DNA of 64,000 bases from Opisthorchis felineus (taxonomy: Eukaryota; Platyhelminthes; Trematoda; Opisthorchiida; Opisthorchiidae), in assembly GCA_004794785.1 (NCBI GenBank), contig SJOL01008829.1:436658-500657 (forward strand), given 5' to 3'. A program made the position numbers and the translations under genes. The notes under the pieces were generated by a model. The model did no database searches. It saw only the letters and a list, made by a program, of their open reading frames with translations, and was not told the DNA's origin. Of the stretch, positions 1-13,100 are shown piece by piece; within the stretch, counting starts at the first letter, position 1; each line of letters opens with the position of its first letter.

Positions 1-235
1 TCGTGATCGAAGGTCAGCTCCGGCTAGCAGCACGTATAGTAACACATATGCAACACTATTCAACGCACAGCCACCGACCTATCGCTAAGCGGCACCGCGC
101 TCCCTTAAAACTCACCGATGATAGCACCTCCATTGAGGATGAAACGTTTGCAACTAAATTGCCCAGCTCAACGAACAAACCAACGACCATTGTGGCAACT
201 GTTTTATAATACTGTCTCCTTAATGTAGTCTCGTA
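1..235 (+). repeat. Terminal-type repeat, copy 1 (truncated by window start)
   Basis: Contains gaaacgtttgcaact, then ttgcccagctcaacgaacaaaccaa, the same block as at 55.1 kb. About 30 bases upstream of gaaac is a cgatga motif. Comparable sequences are common in trematode Penelope-like elements (general knowledge), so this is probably a fragment of such a terminal repeat. No intact gene is present. Confidence 0.6.
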
Positions 236-2459
236 CCACATCTGATCCACTATTTTTATACATTTTCACTAATCCCGTATCAATGGCTATCACTTTTCTC
301 ATTCGTTTAAACTTATTGGATTGCCGGTGCCTCCATCCTGAGCTGGAAATTCAATTCAGATATCACTGAAAAAGATTCACTATTGTTTGCGGTCTATGAT
401 GATACCCAACTGATAAATCTCCTTTTCGTCTCATTTTTTGTCCCACTCTTATTGTTTGTACTTGCTGATCAAAAGTAAGACATGCACATGTTACTTTGCA
501 TTGAAAATTTTGCAGAACGGTCTGCTATTTTCTCTTGAAATTACGATTGGCTTTTGGACGTATGAATAGAGTTTACCTATATGCCTCAGCATGATCGCAT
601 AAGTAAAATATTTTTTTGATTGGGGAACTTGGTAGGGTTTCAGTGTCAGTCCCATCTTGCCGAACTTCACAGTTTACCTTGATAACCTCAAGGTACGGAC
701 TCTTTGGTCCCCACTAAGACTCATCGGAACTACATACACTATAAATTCCTTGGTGGATGTGAACCCCCAACACTCCAGACATTATCTGAGCGCACATCTG
801 TCGACATCACGGAAGAGCAGTGTATTCGATGTGCGCACACTGTAAAGGGCAATAAGGACAGAGAAAACATACACTGAAACCCGAGTTCTTCACAATACCA
901 ATTGTCGAGGCTAAAAGAGACGATAAACATGGAATAGCATTGGTCAGCTGAGCGCTAGTCACTGAACAGCTAATTCACGCCTTGTGCATAAAAATACCGA
1001 TCAGGTCAGGTGTAATTACTGGCAGGTCAATAAGCATGAGCGTTTGCTTTGGCATACCACTCTAATACTATTATATCACGGAATATCACGATTAATCCAA
1101 ACAACATTTTTTCGGCTTCAAACTCCAGGCCCCTTCCAACTAGTATTGATTAATGTTTAAGGTTCCCAGGAGGACCTCCGGTAAAACTCATGAAAAAAGT
1201 TGAATAATTAGTGTTTTACTGTTTGGTGATACTTTCTCATGTACAGAACATACACTTCGAATGTTCGAAATAATTCCAGCGTTTTATACAGATTGTCCGT
1301 TTATCTAATATAATGCTTTACCTGACAGAAAGTACGCAAAACGTCCGTTGTTTAATGGGAGGTGCTCCTTGTAAAAAATTGCGAAACCTCTCCTTAAGTG
1401 ATAAGCCATATTCGCAACCTACCACTTTCAAATAGACTTTAGACATGACTGAAACTTGAGGGTTACTGTGCAGCCATTGAAGGCTCAAGACGGATTAAAT
1501 CAGTTTTTCTAATTCCTCCCAACGGCACCATCTCTCTTTTTAAGCTCCTTCTGTCCGAGTTCTCAAATACTGAGTAAAAATCTCTCGACCATTTTTCTGG
1601 CAGGCAATGAACTAACTTATATCGGGGTGGAAATCCGTTTTCAACATTTAAACCCCCTTTTGGTCACGAGTGTTCTATGTATTCAGCGTGATCTATTCAC
1701 ATTTGAGCGTGCTAATCGATTAATTTTATCGGGAATACAAAGGCCGGGATACATAACAAAGCTAGGTTTCTATGGCCGGCCGATAGATTTCTTTGCGGAG
1801 AAGTAAAAAACTTTAGTAAGGGTTCTTAATCCGATAAACTTTTCCCCAAATGTTTTCGAATGAAGGTTTCTTTCGTTTCGTAGTTTAATGTACGAAATCA
1901 GCCGGCGTGGTGTGAACCTATAACCTGGACATCCATGTTAGGCTGATACAAATCACTAAAGGGGTTTGACTTGCAGTCTGAAAACAATTTTTTTTCTATT
2001 AAGTATTTTATGGAAGAAGGACCTTTCTTCTCTTTCGGACACAAATCTTACCACAAAAACTAATAGCTTAGCAAACCCACGTACGACGAATAACGATACC
2101 AGTCATTAAATTTACAACTAGTCCCTGATGGACCGCTAAAAGCCCAATCAATAATAATGCTGTTCACAAGGACATGATATTATCATTATTGGTGTAACTT
2201 GACCTCGTGGCAATTCCCCTATTCATTTGCTTTCTCTGCCAATGTACTTTTGGCCTCCGTTTGTTTTGCTCATCTGTATCCGCCACTCAACTTGCCACAA
2301 AGGCCGTCCCTTCCGACACTGGCATATTAGTATGTGTTCGAATGTGCGCAGCTGACCTGCTTACCCATGCGTCTTCTTGTACCGTTTGCTGAGCCTGCCC
2401 TGACTTGTTCTGTCATGATTTCCGTCACGATGGTACACTGAAACGAGTAGTGTACCGAA
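236..2459. other. No recognisable gene or repeat
   Basis: AT-rich DNA with only short chance reading frames. A C/T-rich stretch at about 2,210-2,400 encodes a 61-codon frame with no recognisable motif. I see nothing to annotate here. Confidence 0.5.
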
Positions 2460-3230
2460 AACCTACTTGATCCAGGTAATACATTAACGTCAACAGCTTC
2501 GTGCCACTAAAGCAGAACCGGAACCTGATTCACAGACTAACTAACATAGCGAGGAAAATATGCTCTGATAGCGCGCTGGAAGAAGAAATCCTAACTCTCA
2601 CCAACGTTCTGAGAGACAACGGGTTCCCCGACAATTTTATTATAAAGCATTCGAACAGGGGAGAAGTCAACACTGTCACCGGCACAGTTGGAAGAAAACC
2701 CGTTTACATTACCCTCCAATTTTAAGGAGGTATACCGGCCGACCTACTGAACAGAGTACTTTTACGAAATACACTCATCTGCAAACAAATTTGGTTTTTG
2801 CGAGAGACTCACCTGGAACCCAGCTGAGTACTTTTACCACTTTTAACAAAGTTTTCCCGGCTGCAACACTCCGAACCTGGTTCACAAGCTGCTGTGCAGC
2901 AGAATACATGGAACGCACGACTAGGCAACTCGGCCAAAGAATGAAGGAACACAATCCACCCTGGGTAGCTTCTGGAACTAAGAGGACGATAACCAGCTCA
3001 GTCATACAACATCTAGCAGACACGGCGCGCAACGTGATACCCAGCCAAAGCTTCCTCATTGTGTACAAGGCGCCTGCTAATCAACGCAGATTAGTATAGC
3101 AGCGCACAATCGCAGTGGCTGAAGCTATCGCCATACGACATCGCGACCCGATCCTTTGTCGGCAAAAAGCGCTTTGTTCATGTGTTGTACTTGCGATGGT
3201 CCAACTCACCTCCCCACACACATGCACCGT
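2460..3230 (+). mobile_element. Penelope-like element remnant with RT-tail and GIY-YIG region
   Basis: The first part reads FVPLKQNRNLIHRLTNIARK then KPVYITLQFKG, the helix region that follows the RT domain in Penelope-like elements. From about 2,850 it reads AEYMERTTRQLGQRMKEHNP then IQHLADTARNV, and after an in-frame TAG, AVAEAIAIRHRDPILCRQK. This is the GIY-YIG endonuclease region and C-terminus. About 70 bases at 2,765-2,835 match the R1 repeat in reverse orientation and interrupt the frame. A dead copy. Confidence 0.82.
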
Positions 3231-5044
3231 GTGCTGGACACCACAGCACTAGCCGCACTGACAAGCTCAACCCATCCTATTGGTGACCAGTTGTTCTTTG
3301 ATAGGTAGACTATGTCGTCTCACTCGATTTCGTGTTCACGTAAAACATGCTCATTCAGATATGGTAAATACTGCTCTTTTAGCCTTTGTGACTGTATGTT
3401 CGTCAACCCATCTTTGTTCTTGTTCTAAATGGGAATTTTCGGGATATTTCCTTATATAATCGCACCGCCAATCAGAATCACGAGACTGGCTTCGGAAGCG
3501 ACGATTGCAACCCACACTACAGAGCCAACGTCCCGCTCGCTGTTGTTTGGCCCGGACCTTGTTTGGTGTGCGGACCTTGACAGTGCACTGTGTCGGTCAG
3601 TGACAGACTTGCGCACTTGTTGACGCCACGAACAATAACGCCGATTCTAACTGTCCCCATAGAAGTGGCTCCTCATTTAATTACCCAGCGCAGGTAGCGA
3701 TTAGAGAGAAATACGGACTCCTTAATAAATCCATATTTATTCTTAGAACACATGCATTGCGACAGACACAGAGAGCTGAAATTACACTTATCAGTTAATC
3801 CGATTACCGCTTGCCGCTTCAGTGTAAGGCAACCTGGTTTACACGCCTAACATTCTCTCTACTTAGGCTGCCAGAGCAGGAATTCACTGACACGGTATCG
3901 CTCAAAAACTGACAGTTGGAGCAAAAATAGCTTTTATTGGGCTCGATGTCCCTTAGGATGCCTCTGGGGCCATCTTTGACTTAGCTGTGGCTCCCAGTTA
4001 TGCTCTATCGTCGTTCTGTGACTCTCAGTTAATGGGCATAACAGCCGGTCCATGCTTTCCTGCAAAGATGTTTCATCGTCATCGCAGACAACAGGATTTT
4101 TGTGTATCCTCCGAAACTATTCAGGCACTGCATCTTTGGGAAACTGTCTGTCTAATGACGTCGTGATGTGGCCACAGTCTCAGTCACTAGACAAAAGTTA
4201 ACCAATTATTTACAACTCGAAACTTACGGATCACTGGATTGGCTTTGTTGGGATGGGCACTTACCATATAGAGGTGCTTATCCGGAGCCCAAAATGTTCT
4301 GATAGCATTTGTTTATGAATAGGAAAGGCGTTCCTTTTCCTTTGTTACCAGATAACTTTGTTCATTTTCCCATGCAGTGGTCAGGTAAAGTGCTTTCCGA
4401 TCTGGACGCTAAATTCCAGAAATAGAGGTGATACTCTCCCCCCTTACAGTTTCAGCAATGAAGAACCAGAAGTGCTACAACCAAACATTCTGCAACATTC
4501 AAACGTAGAAAGGAACCTTTAAAAAAATATCAGAGGTTATCATTAACAAAGTTCCTGGTAAAACCTGAGCTCCACCGGAACTATGGAGCGCTTGACAGTT
4601 ATCACTATGCATTGTTATTCACAAGCTCTATGTGCACCGGTGATCTAACAATGCTAAAGGACCATCGGTTCGTATAGAACTCCCAAGGAAAGCAGTGGGA
4701 TCTATGCGAGCATTGCAGTAAAACTAGCCTAGTTGGTGGTGCGGAACATAAAGTGCCACACTTCTTTTCATTCAACCGAACAAAACATTTTGGTCAGTTC
4801 AAACTACGTAACATTCTGCATACCAGCAACTCAACTTACAATAAATCCAGGGACAACTCACTTTTACAACCGATATTGCTCCGGTTCTGGAAAAGCGTTC
4901 GGAGGGTCTGTGTAATCAAATTTTTTCCATAGATGAATATGTCAACAAATTAGCGTTACACTATACTCATATTAGAGCTTACAGATATGCTTGTGGAAAG
5001 GAACCTTTGACATCCAATGAAACTACTGAAAAACGGCAAAGACG
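3231..5044. other. No recognisable gene; one GC-richer patch
   Basis: Non-coding by inspection. At 3,440-3,620 a GC-richer patch begins with a tatataat box and encodes an open 64-codon frame. It could be part of an old LTR, but I found no partner copy in the window. Confidence 0.4.
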
Positions 5045-5145
5045 TCCTTTTGGTGCGTTGATATGCTCGCCGCGCACTTCAGATATCCGGAGTTCAAACC
5101 CCGGCATGGCCACAGACATGCACTGGCGTTCAGCTGTAATAAAAG
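5045..5145 (+). repeat. SINE-2 copy 1 (tRNA-like B box)
   Basis: Contains tccggagttcaaacccc, with the TTCAA of a tRNA T-loop / Pol III B box. Then come ggcatggcc, gacatgc and gctgtaataaaag. The same ordered blocks recur at about 10.06 kb. Probably a degraded tRNA-derived SINE, distinct from SINE-1. Confidence 0.55.
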
Positions 5146-6578
5146 TGAACCTTGAATCCACTGCCCTCTTTGTTATGAACTTATCTTACTAGTCGCACTA
5201 GGAGAAATGCGGATTGTACAAACCAGAGTAATGTGAATATGAAGTCTACAAATCTCGCAACCATCTACAAGCGGTTAGTCTAACCGATAACATGTGCCTA
5301 TCGCATTGCTTATATCATAAAAACAGCTTAAGAGTTACTGTAATGGTAGCCCAATTTAAATCGGTTACTTCATTCGGTCTTAAGCTAAAGGATGTTTGAA
5401 CACCCGTTCTGTAACTACTTTTGCCTTTTCTGCAGTAGATTTCGGCCTCAATTGGTTACAGCACTATTCCCCATGTGAATCGTAAAGTATTGTCGTTGAT
5501 ATCCACCGACTCGGCCCAGAAAACACCATTATGGGCTTATTCCTAAAAAGTAAATTTATTCAAGTTTAGTGTTCCAATATATTGATGGAATTTGCGTTCA
5601 TCTGCATCACTGACTTGCCGTTGGGAGCTCATCCCATTTTCACTACATAGAGAGTACAACTTTATCCTGATGGTTTTGGTGTAGTAACAATGCTCCAACA
5701 CACCCCAAGGGAACTTTCTGTCCTATTGGGTACCATTCGACCGGAAAGCAGGAATATAAATTGCTTTGCACCTCGGGAGAAACTTCCGCATTCATCTAAG
5801 TCTTCCATTCCTGGAAATAAAACAATTGTTTTTTACCTCTTTACATAACCACACATTCAGCGGTTCCGTTTGTTAATATTTTGCCTATGGTGCATGAATT
5901 CAGTGCAAAAACAAAGCAGTAAGAAGTCGCGGCTGCAAATGAGGAGAACATGCAACCCCTTGTTTGCGAAATCGTTTGAACTGTGAACTTACATAGTCAG
6001 TTTAATGAGTGATCCCTACCTGCGTCTACCCACCTCCGATTTCATCATTCCTGTACAACGTCATGTACCACTTAATACAAAAGAATAATCCGCCCATGAA
6101 AACTTTGATCATTTCACAGGAAAGGTCCTATCACAAAGGGTTCTTAGAAGAAAGAAGTGTTGTACTGTGACTGTACGTTTGTGCATCATAACATTCCTCC
6201 ATGAATTAGATTTCAATGGTTGAACTAACCTGTCCGCGTATGATGTTTTGTAATGCTCGTTTAGGACTCTCGAGCACGAGTACACTCATCTCTGCCAGTT
6301 GGCATCTCATGTTATTGGTGACTAGTCGGTTACGCTTGAAGAGAAACTGGAAATGTCAAGGTTAAATGGCCCTGTCACCAATGGCTGAATATTCCCAACT
6401 TAACAACTCCTGGAATATGTGGATGCTGCTACACCTTCAGCATTTGGAAAATTACAGTCGTAACAATCGTAATTACGTCAATCGATGAGATGAAGGACCC
6501 ATATGTGTGCATAGAAGATCAGATGGTATGGTTACTTATCTAGCCTAGTGACTTATAGCATGTCAATGCTGGCTGGAG

Positions 6579-6579
<1 letters not shown>
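5146..6579. other. No recognisable gene or repeat
   Basis: AT-rich sequence with no long frame, no recognisable protein motif and no match to other repeats in this window. Confidence 0.5.

Positions 6580-6610
<31 letters not shown>
6580..6610. repeat. (AT)n microsatellite
   Basis: About 15 uninterrupted AT units. Confidence 0.98.
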
Positions 6611-6612
<2 letters not shown>

Positions 6613-6783
6613 CGTGGAAGGATCGTCGGTAAACCAGCAAATGCCAAACATACAGATTATAATGGGTCCAATCACGATCTTCACATTATAACGGTAAGCC
6701 GGTTGTAGGTATTTTGTCGAATATTTATTGATAAACGACTCTGTTTTGAGATAATATGCTGTTCAAAAATGTGCGCACATTCA

Positions 6784-7020
6784 AAGCAAACCAGTCGTGG
6801 TTTGTCGAAGAGTTTTCTGCAACCTTGTGAGTAGTTTCTTTTATGAAAATATACCGCGATATCTCGAATATCGTGCTAACTGAAACATGAGGCGGACTTT
6901 GTACAGCACATTCAGTTGTAGAATATCATAAACGAGAGATTCAGTTGAGTCTCCCGTGCAAACCAAACTGATATTCAAATGAGTGCTTTGGCAAAACCGA
7001 AGTCTTGTTTAATGGTATTC
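6784..7020 (+). repeat. R1 interspersed repeat, copy 1
   Basis: Ordered blocks shared with the other R1 copies: cgtggtttgtcgaagagttt, gcaaccttgtgagtagt, ataccgcgatatctcgaata, ctgaaacatgaggcgg, cagcacattcagttg, gagagattcagttgagtc and caaatgagtg. No protein is encoded. Confidence 0.8.
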
Positions 7021-8114
7021 ACTGATCGTACGATGTCACCGCGGATATATTTGGGTGTAGTTTAAACCTGCGATGTTTCTGCCAAAAAGTAGTCTTGCTC
7101 TATACGTGACGTCGTTGCCACTCCGAGCTCTTCCGCGCTAGACTAGTTAAACCAGAACTGATAGCGTAGTATCTGTATCCAGAATTAACTTAGTCACAGA
7201 AATTTTCGTTTGTCATTCGGTCGGACCCAAGCCATGAGAGATGTCACTGTTTGCGCGGTATTACAACGCTATTCTGATTCAGCTGCTAGATCGAGTGCCC
7301 CATTTCACCATCAAATCTAATGTTACCGTTTATTCATATTAGCTTAGCATTGAATAACCTTATTTATCTATTTAGGGTCACCACACAAGAGCGGAAAAAT
7401 CTCACATCAGAGGTGGACTCGGTATATAGCTATCAATAGATATATATAGCTATGTATATTTAGATTTAAAATTCGACAATAGCTGCTGAGTACTTTCTTT
7501 CTGAAGTGGGTGATTTTTACGAATGTACAAGTTCAGGCATAAAGAACTATGAAAACTGTACTGGAAAACCAGGGTGTGGCGACCAGGATGCAATGGCTAA
7601 ACACTACTGATGAAAGGGCTTAGTCTCGCAAGCTGTTTATCGAAGAGTTGTTGGACTGCTCGCTGAGTTTGGCTTGCGACTGCTTCACCACCATTCGAGA
7701 GGACACTGTGAATGCGCGGTTTGGTAACGGCGATGGCTGGCAATGGCTGGCGGCGTCTCCTCGTACGGCGTAGAAATGTTTGGCACCCAAATGCCAAGTA
7801 TAGTAAACGGCCCCCCAGTCAATATACGCATCCACGTAACGAAAAGTTAAATATCTGCCCTGACAAAGCCATTTTTTGGTCTTACCTAATTTGAAGTAGG
7901 TATATTCGAACCAAAAATTCAAGAGAAGCAGTCCACAAAGAATCTACATTGGTAGGTGTGTGATTCAGTTGAATCCAATGCAATCTATAAATTCAGTGTC
8001 TCGATAGATAAAAACGCTTGCACAATCACTATCCAAAAACCAGGCAGCCACAGAGATTGTTTAACTCAGGTTCGTGGATGCGAAGGGCTTGTTCCGCGTG
8101 GACGTAAAATCCAT
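7021..8114. other. No recognisable gene
   Basis: Between two R1 copies. It has an AT-rich tatagctat-type stretch at about 7,425-7,465 and small overlapping frames at 7,600-7,920 without known motifs. Confidence 0.45.
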
Positions 8115-8505
8115 AAAAGCATCATAAAATCGAGTGATTCAGCTGGGTTCCAGGTGAGTCTCCAGTCAAAATAATATTGGTATGCAAATAAGTGTATACG
8201 TCGAAATTAGTGTAATCTGGGTTCAAGTAGAACATAAGATTGACGGAAACTCGAGTACTGTCCCTACTTGACGAGTCCCCAGAAGGGACAAAATCAGTCT
8301 CTGGCCGTCAAAGAGTTTTCGGCAACCTTATGAGTAGTTTAAAACGTCCATAAAATGTGCTGTGATATCCCGAATATCATACCAACTGAAATATGAGGCG
8401 GCCTGATGCAGCACATTCAGTTGAAGAAGATCATAGAAAATGAGAGATTCAGCAGCGTTCCACGTAAGTGTCCCGTTGAAACCGAATTGTTATGCAGATG
8501 AATTT
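8115..8505 (+). repeat. R1 repeat, tandem copies 2a/2b with hammerhead-like junction
   Basis: The tail of one unit (gattcagctgggttccaggt through 8,260) runs directly into the head of the next (gttttcggcaaccttatgag onward). The junction at 8,268-8,295 reads ttgacga, then gtccc-cagaa-gggac, then aaaatc. That resembles a hammerhead core with a perfect 5-bp stem II, but GAAA is changed to AAAA and the leading C to T. Tail-to-head order implies a tandem or circular precursor. Confidence 0.7.
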
Positions 8506-10054
8506 ATAAGGCTTATCTGCAACCACGCTGAGTTGCAAACTGTGAGGGCCATCAACGGGTACAATTGCAGTGACGAAGCAGACCTCCAGTTAGTAAAAAA
8601 GCATTGGACAATCGCCTCCTGTTGATGGTAATTCCATCGGTATGAGCTGATCACATTCCCGGTCCTTCAAAAGCAATGTGCTGATGTGTACTTTCCTTGC
8701 AAAAAATGAGAGGAACAACTGCAGAAATTTTACATCGAGGTTTTCGGCATAAAAAAACGTAGCTTTTTTGATGGCTAAAAGCCTTACCGTACAGTCCCAG
8801 GATAAAATCCCTACTTTGTTTTGATGATCTTGATAAAAACATAAATTTTTTCAAGAGGTTCATGATATTCTTCTTACGCGCCTGACGTGTACGGTCGGTA
8901 AAATCACACAAGGAAACAATATTTCATTGTAGATTCTCAAGGAAAATCTTTCAAGAATACGCCTGGAGCTCTTCACACCTGAACACTTAAAAGGTATCCG
9001 CCTAAATGGAATGTCACATGGCATTTTGGTGACTACAGATGCTTTTTGAAATAAAGGCGGCATAAGAAGACCTTATCATTTATCTCCGTTATCAGCCACT
9101 GCAGCTGAACCCCATGAGGCAAGTGAAGCAGGACCATAGAGTGCTTTAATTGCCGAAGTACCCAGAGTTGATTTACCGCAATCTTGATGACAAACATGGC
9201 CTAGTGGCTGTATAAGTATGACCAACCGTAGTCTGTAACCGTCGCAAGTCGGTCGCTTTTGAGTTCATATCCGCCAAAAAAACATTTTCCTGTCCGGCTG
9301 CTCAAGTTATACCGCAACTGGATTGTAGATGGTGATACATCTCTGCAAGTAACCGTTTGATGGTCATTGTGAATCTATGGTTGGAATCTCTATCTCCTCA
9401 CTATCCATGTTCACAGATTTACGCAAATGCTCCAGTCAATTCGTTGCCTGAGTGTTTGCGATAACTAGGTGACATAACGAGTAAAGATAACTTGAATTCC
9501 CGCTGTATTTTTCAACGGAACTATTGGCTATATGGGTTTTTCGTTGATGGTGTCAAGTAAGCATGATTGAAAGACTGAATGAAAGAATGTGTAAACGTCA
9601 ATCCAACGCTGGTGGTCTTCTATACCCATTAATACAAATTGTGCTACGGGGTTCTTGATCCGAAAAATGAATTGAGTGGTTGAAACCTAATCGATGACAG
9701 GAACGTGGAGAAAGCTTTAATCTTTCAAGTGGACCTGATGTAAATACTTCACGAAAAAGAGAAACTTTTCCTCACAATCTTTTAGTTCACCAGTGAAGCC
9801 AAAAAATATCACTATCCACTCGTTCCTTTCTTCCCATTAATGTAGGTTATTCTTTTATTACAGACAACGCCGTATTTGAATGCAGACACAATACCATAAA
9901 GCGTAACCTAAAGGGTGATTTATATGGCCCAGTTTAGTTGAATGATCCAAAACAATGCGAGACCTTTCACATGCTGGTCCCCAAAGCGGCCTTGATAACA
10001 TGCCTGCATTCATAGCATTCCTGCGGAAGACGTGAAATGGCTTACTTGGGATGA
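8506..10054. other. No recognisable gene or repeat
   Basis: Short frames only; none shows a recognisable domain. Confidence 0.45.
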
Positions 10055-10165
10055 TTGTATCTCTGACAGGTGCCACGTCCGCTAACAGCTTATGTCCGGA
10101 GTTCAAACCCCTCCAAGGCCGAGGACATGCCCTACTGATGAGCTGTAAAAAGAGCCCCAGAAAGA
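10055..10165 (+). repeat. SINE-2 copy 2
   Basis: Shares gtccggagttcaaacccc, aaggcc, gacatgcc and gagctgtaaaaag with the 5.05-kb copy, in the same order and orientation. The TTCAA B-box core is intact. Confidence 0.55.
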
Positions 10166-13100
10166 AGTGGGTTAGTAATGTCCCACGTTTTCGAACTGCC
10201 CGTTGCCGATAAATGGCAACTGCATTCATGCTTGCCAACCGGCAGGAGAAACTATTCTTTTACACTGTTCCATCAGGACTTTGTGGACACTCACAACTGA
10301 ACTTTTGTAAGCAATTATTCTCTCGTTTTTGTGAGAGAACTTTGTTCTTTAGCTACTGCGCTGTGAGTGAGAATATTGACGTTCCTTCCGAACCAAGAGT
10401 TTATGGGAATATGCATGTACCCAATGAGAAAACTGAGAAGTTTTATAAGTTGATCAGGCGGAGTCCTTTTCGGCACACACTTATGATCCAGTTACGTAGC
10501 ACTTGAATTAGGTTACCACTCTAATATTCATGATAATTATGCTTCAGAGTTCTGTCTTACTCGATTCTCTGCCACTAAAAGATTATTCCACGCTGTCTAG
10601 GTTATGCCGTCTGAAGCATATTACCTAGTTTATGTTAATTCCAGGACCATCAAAGGATTCGGCTTCTTCAACTTGGCCGTGTCTAATAATTACCAACGAT
10701 GTTCGCCAGGCCAAAAAGGAACGCATAATAGGATAACTAGCATCTGAAGGGACAAAAGTACTAGTGTCTAGGACCACTGCTTCTGGAGGTAACCGCGATT
10801 AAATCAACATTCCGTGAAATGGAAAGTCAGCCTGTTTAGTATGTTCTAAACTTTTACTACAAATGGCGTATGTTTGTACACAAGTATGAAACTGAGTAAA
10901 CTTGCTCCCCAGTTACACAAACGCCAGTCCGCCTCTAGATTCCAGTCCTAAAGCTGCTACAATTTCGCTAAAGGCACAACAAATCTTAGGTTGGTACGTT
11001 TTTCGGGTAGAATAAGTAAACACCATCCGACTTCAAAGTCTCACAAAAAATACGGGCTGTTGCATTAATTCTGGCCAAAAAGAGAATATCTTGCCTGCCA
11101 TCTACCGAACACCTTAAATTTGCTCACCGACAATTAGATATAGAGTGTTATGAATCACTGAGGCCGTTCGAATTCGGCCATGAAGCACATAGGGACCCAA
11201 TGCAACCTTCGAATGGCTGATGGCCAAAGACAAACCCACAGTCACGGTCGCGACTGGCGGTGGCAGTCAGATTGTATGATCAAACCCGTTTACCCTATTA
11301 TCCGTAAGCCCTTGCAAGTATCATACAATGTGCGTGACTGCTGCACATCTGCATAAAAATTCGCGGTTTTAGCCCCATGACCATTGTAGAAACTATGGTT
11401 AGGTTCCTCCGGTTATTGTTGCGACCACTACGCTGATAGGACCTCCTTGGACTCACAATTATCAGACATTGTGTTTTCACACCACTTATAAGGTGCAGCT
11501 AGATAAACAAAATCTTCCGCATTTTATCTCTAAATACAGTCATCAAATAAACTTACTAGCTGTCGCGGGTATTAAAAGACTCTAACCGGTGTAATTGGAT
11601 GTAAATTGCAATTTAAACTATCTTTGTAAAGTCACTGCTTCCCCCAAGATGCCATGGAAGAATCTTACCCTTATTTACGGAATCAGTGAATGAACTGGGC
11701 CTAATGCGGACACATTTGTCATTAGGCAGCACGGAAGTAAAGCGTTCCATGTGAATGGCTAGGGAATCACTTCCACTCAACAAATGTGAGCAATATGCGC
11801 TGCCTGTAAACGATCTTTACTTCAGAGCAAATTTAAATACTCATTCACCAATGACCTCTTGCGGAGAGGACATTTTTTTTAATTTGGTCTGAAATAAGAG
11901 CATTCTTTCTCCTTCCACATTCCATAGAATGAAACGGTAAATCAGTCTGCTTCAATCGCCTGCCCACCAGTTTTTGGGATTATTTGTTTTCACACTCAGT
12001 TGTGCAACTAATTGTGTGGTTTTCTATCTTTACCGTGCCCCGAATTCAGTTTGTGTGGTCATGATCCGCGACACGGTTGTTTGCGTCGAATTCCTTTGCA
12101 GCCTGTCATAACCAGAAGCCAGTGCGTCCGTCCCAATCATACTGTGTTGTCACTGTGCGCTTCGTGTCCGAATGCGTTGTGACAACAATGACGTGGTTTG
12201 AAATCGCAGATGGTTCTATTAGGGGTCACGACGTCACGACAACTAAACCACCAGGCCGATTTGCATGAACTCTGAGAAATTGGGGCTAAGTAAGAACTGG
12301 CTTAGACGGGGCGAGTAGACACCCCCCTCCAAGAGGAATTACCATCAAGGAAAAATCGAGTGGCTAAATAACGCATACGAGTTCCCTTTTCTACCGAACA
12401 ACTCCTCTATACTTACGATAGAAGTATGAACACGTTGAGTACACAGCACATAGATTAAGGCAATCATCCTCAGAGACAGTAACATCAGTGTGACACCACC
12501 ACGCTGACAACAAAATATATGCCGTGTGCAATTATAGTCTTAAGTATGGATGCATCATAAACTTCTCACTGTCTGCCTGTGACATCCCAGATAAACCTGA
12601 CAGAGTGGCTTCGACTTTAAGTATTGCATCAAGATTACTGATTGGCTATGAAATTGGCAACAAATTTGCCAATACAAACGGATAGAAAACTAGGTCTGTC
12701 AAACATAATGTCAAGGTTTTACTATGTTTGCCTACCGGCGTGGTAATATGGATCGTTTTTTAGGTGATACCTTGAAATCTAGAATGGATTTGAGGATACT
12801 TATCGCTCACTTCTACTGATCATTTCCTCCTCTAGGCAAGTGAGTTGAAATCCCGAAAGAGCTAGAGCAATATAGTGCTTCTAGCAAAATGCGCTGATAA
12901 ACCACCGGGTGAATATTTGTCAAGCTTCAATCAGTAGTATTTGTCCCCATTCGGTGTTCGTGTTCCTCTGACCAAACATCAGTTGATTCAAAATGCGCAG
13001 CTTGCTTTGCTCACTAGCGTACATTCACTAACATAGCTATTCTTCGGAATAATTCTTGTTTTCGGATTTTTCGGCAACTTAATCAGCGTACGCAAATATA

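Noticed and set aside
9858..10238. 126-codon minus-strand frame as a gene
   Set aside because: It overlaps the SINE-2 copy and shows no domain or conserved motif.
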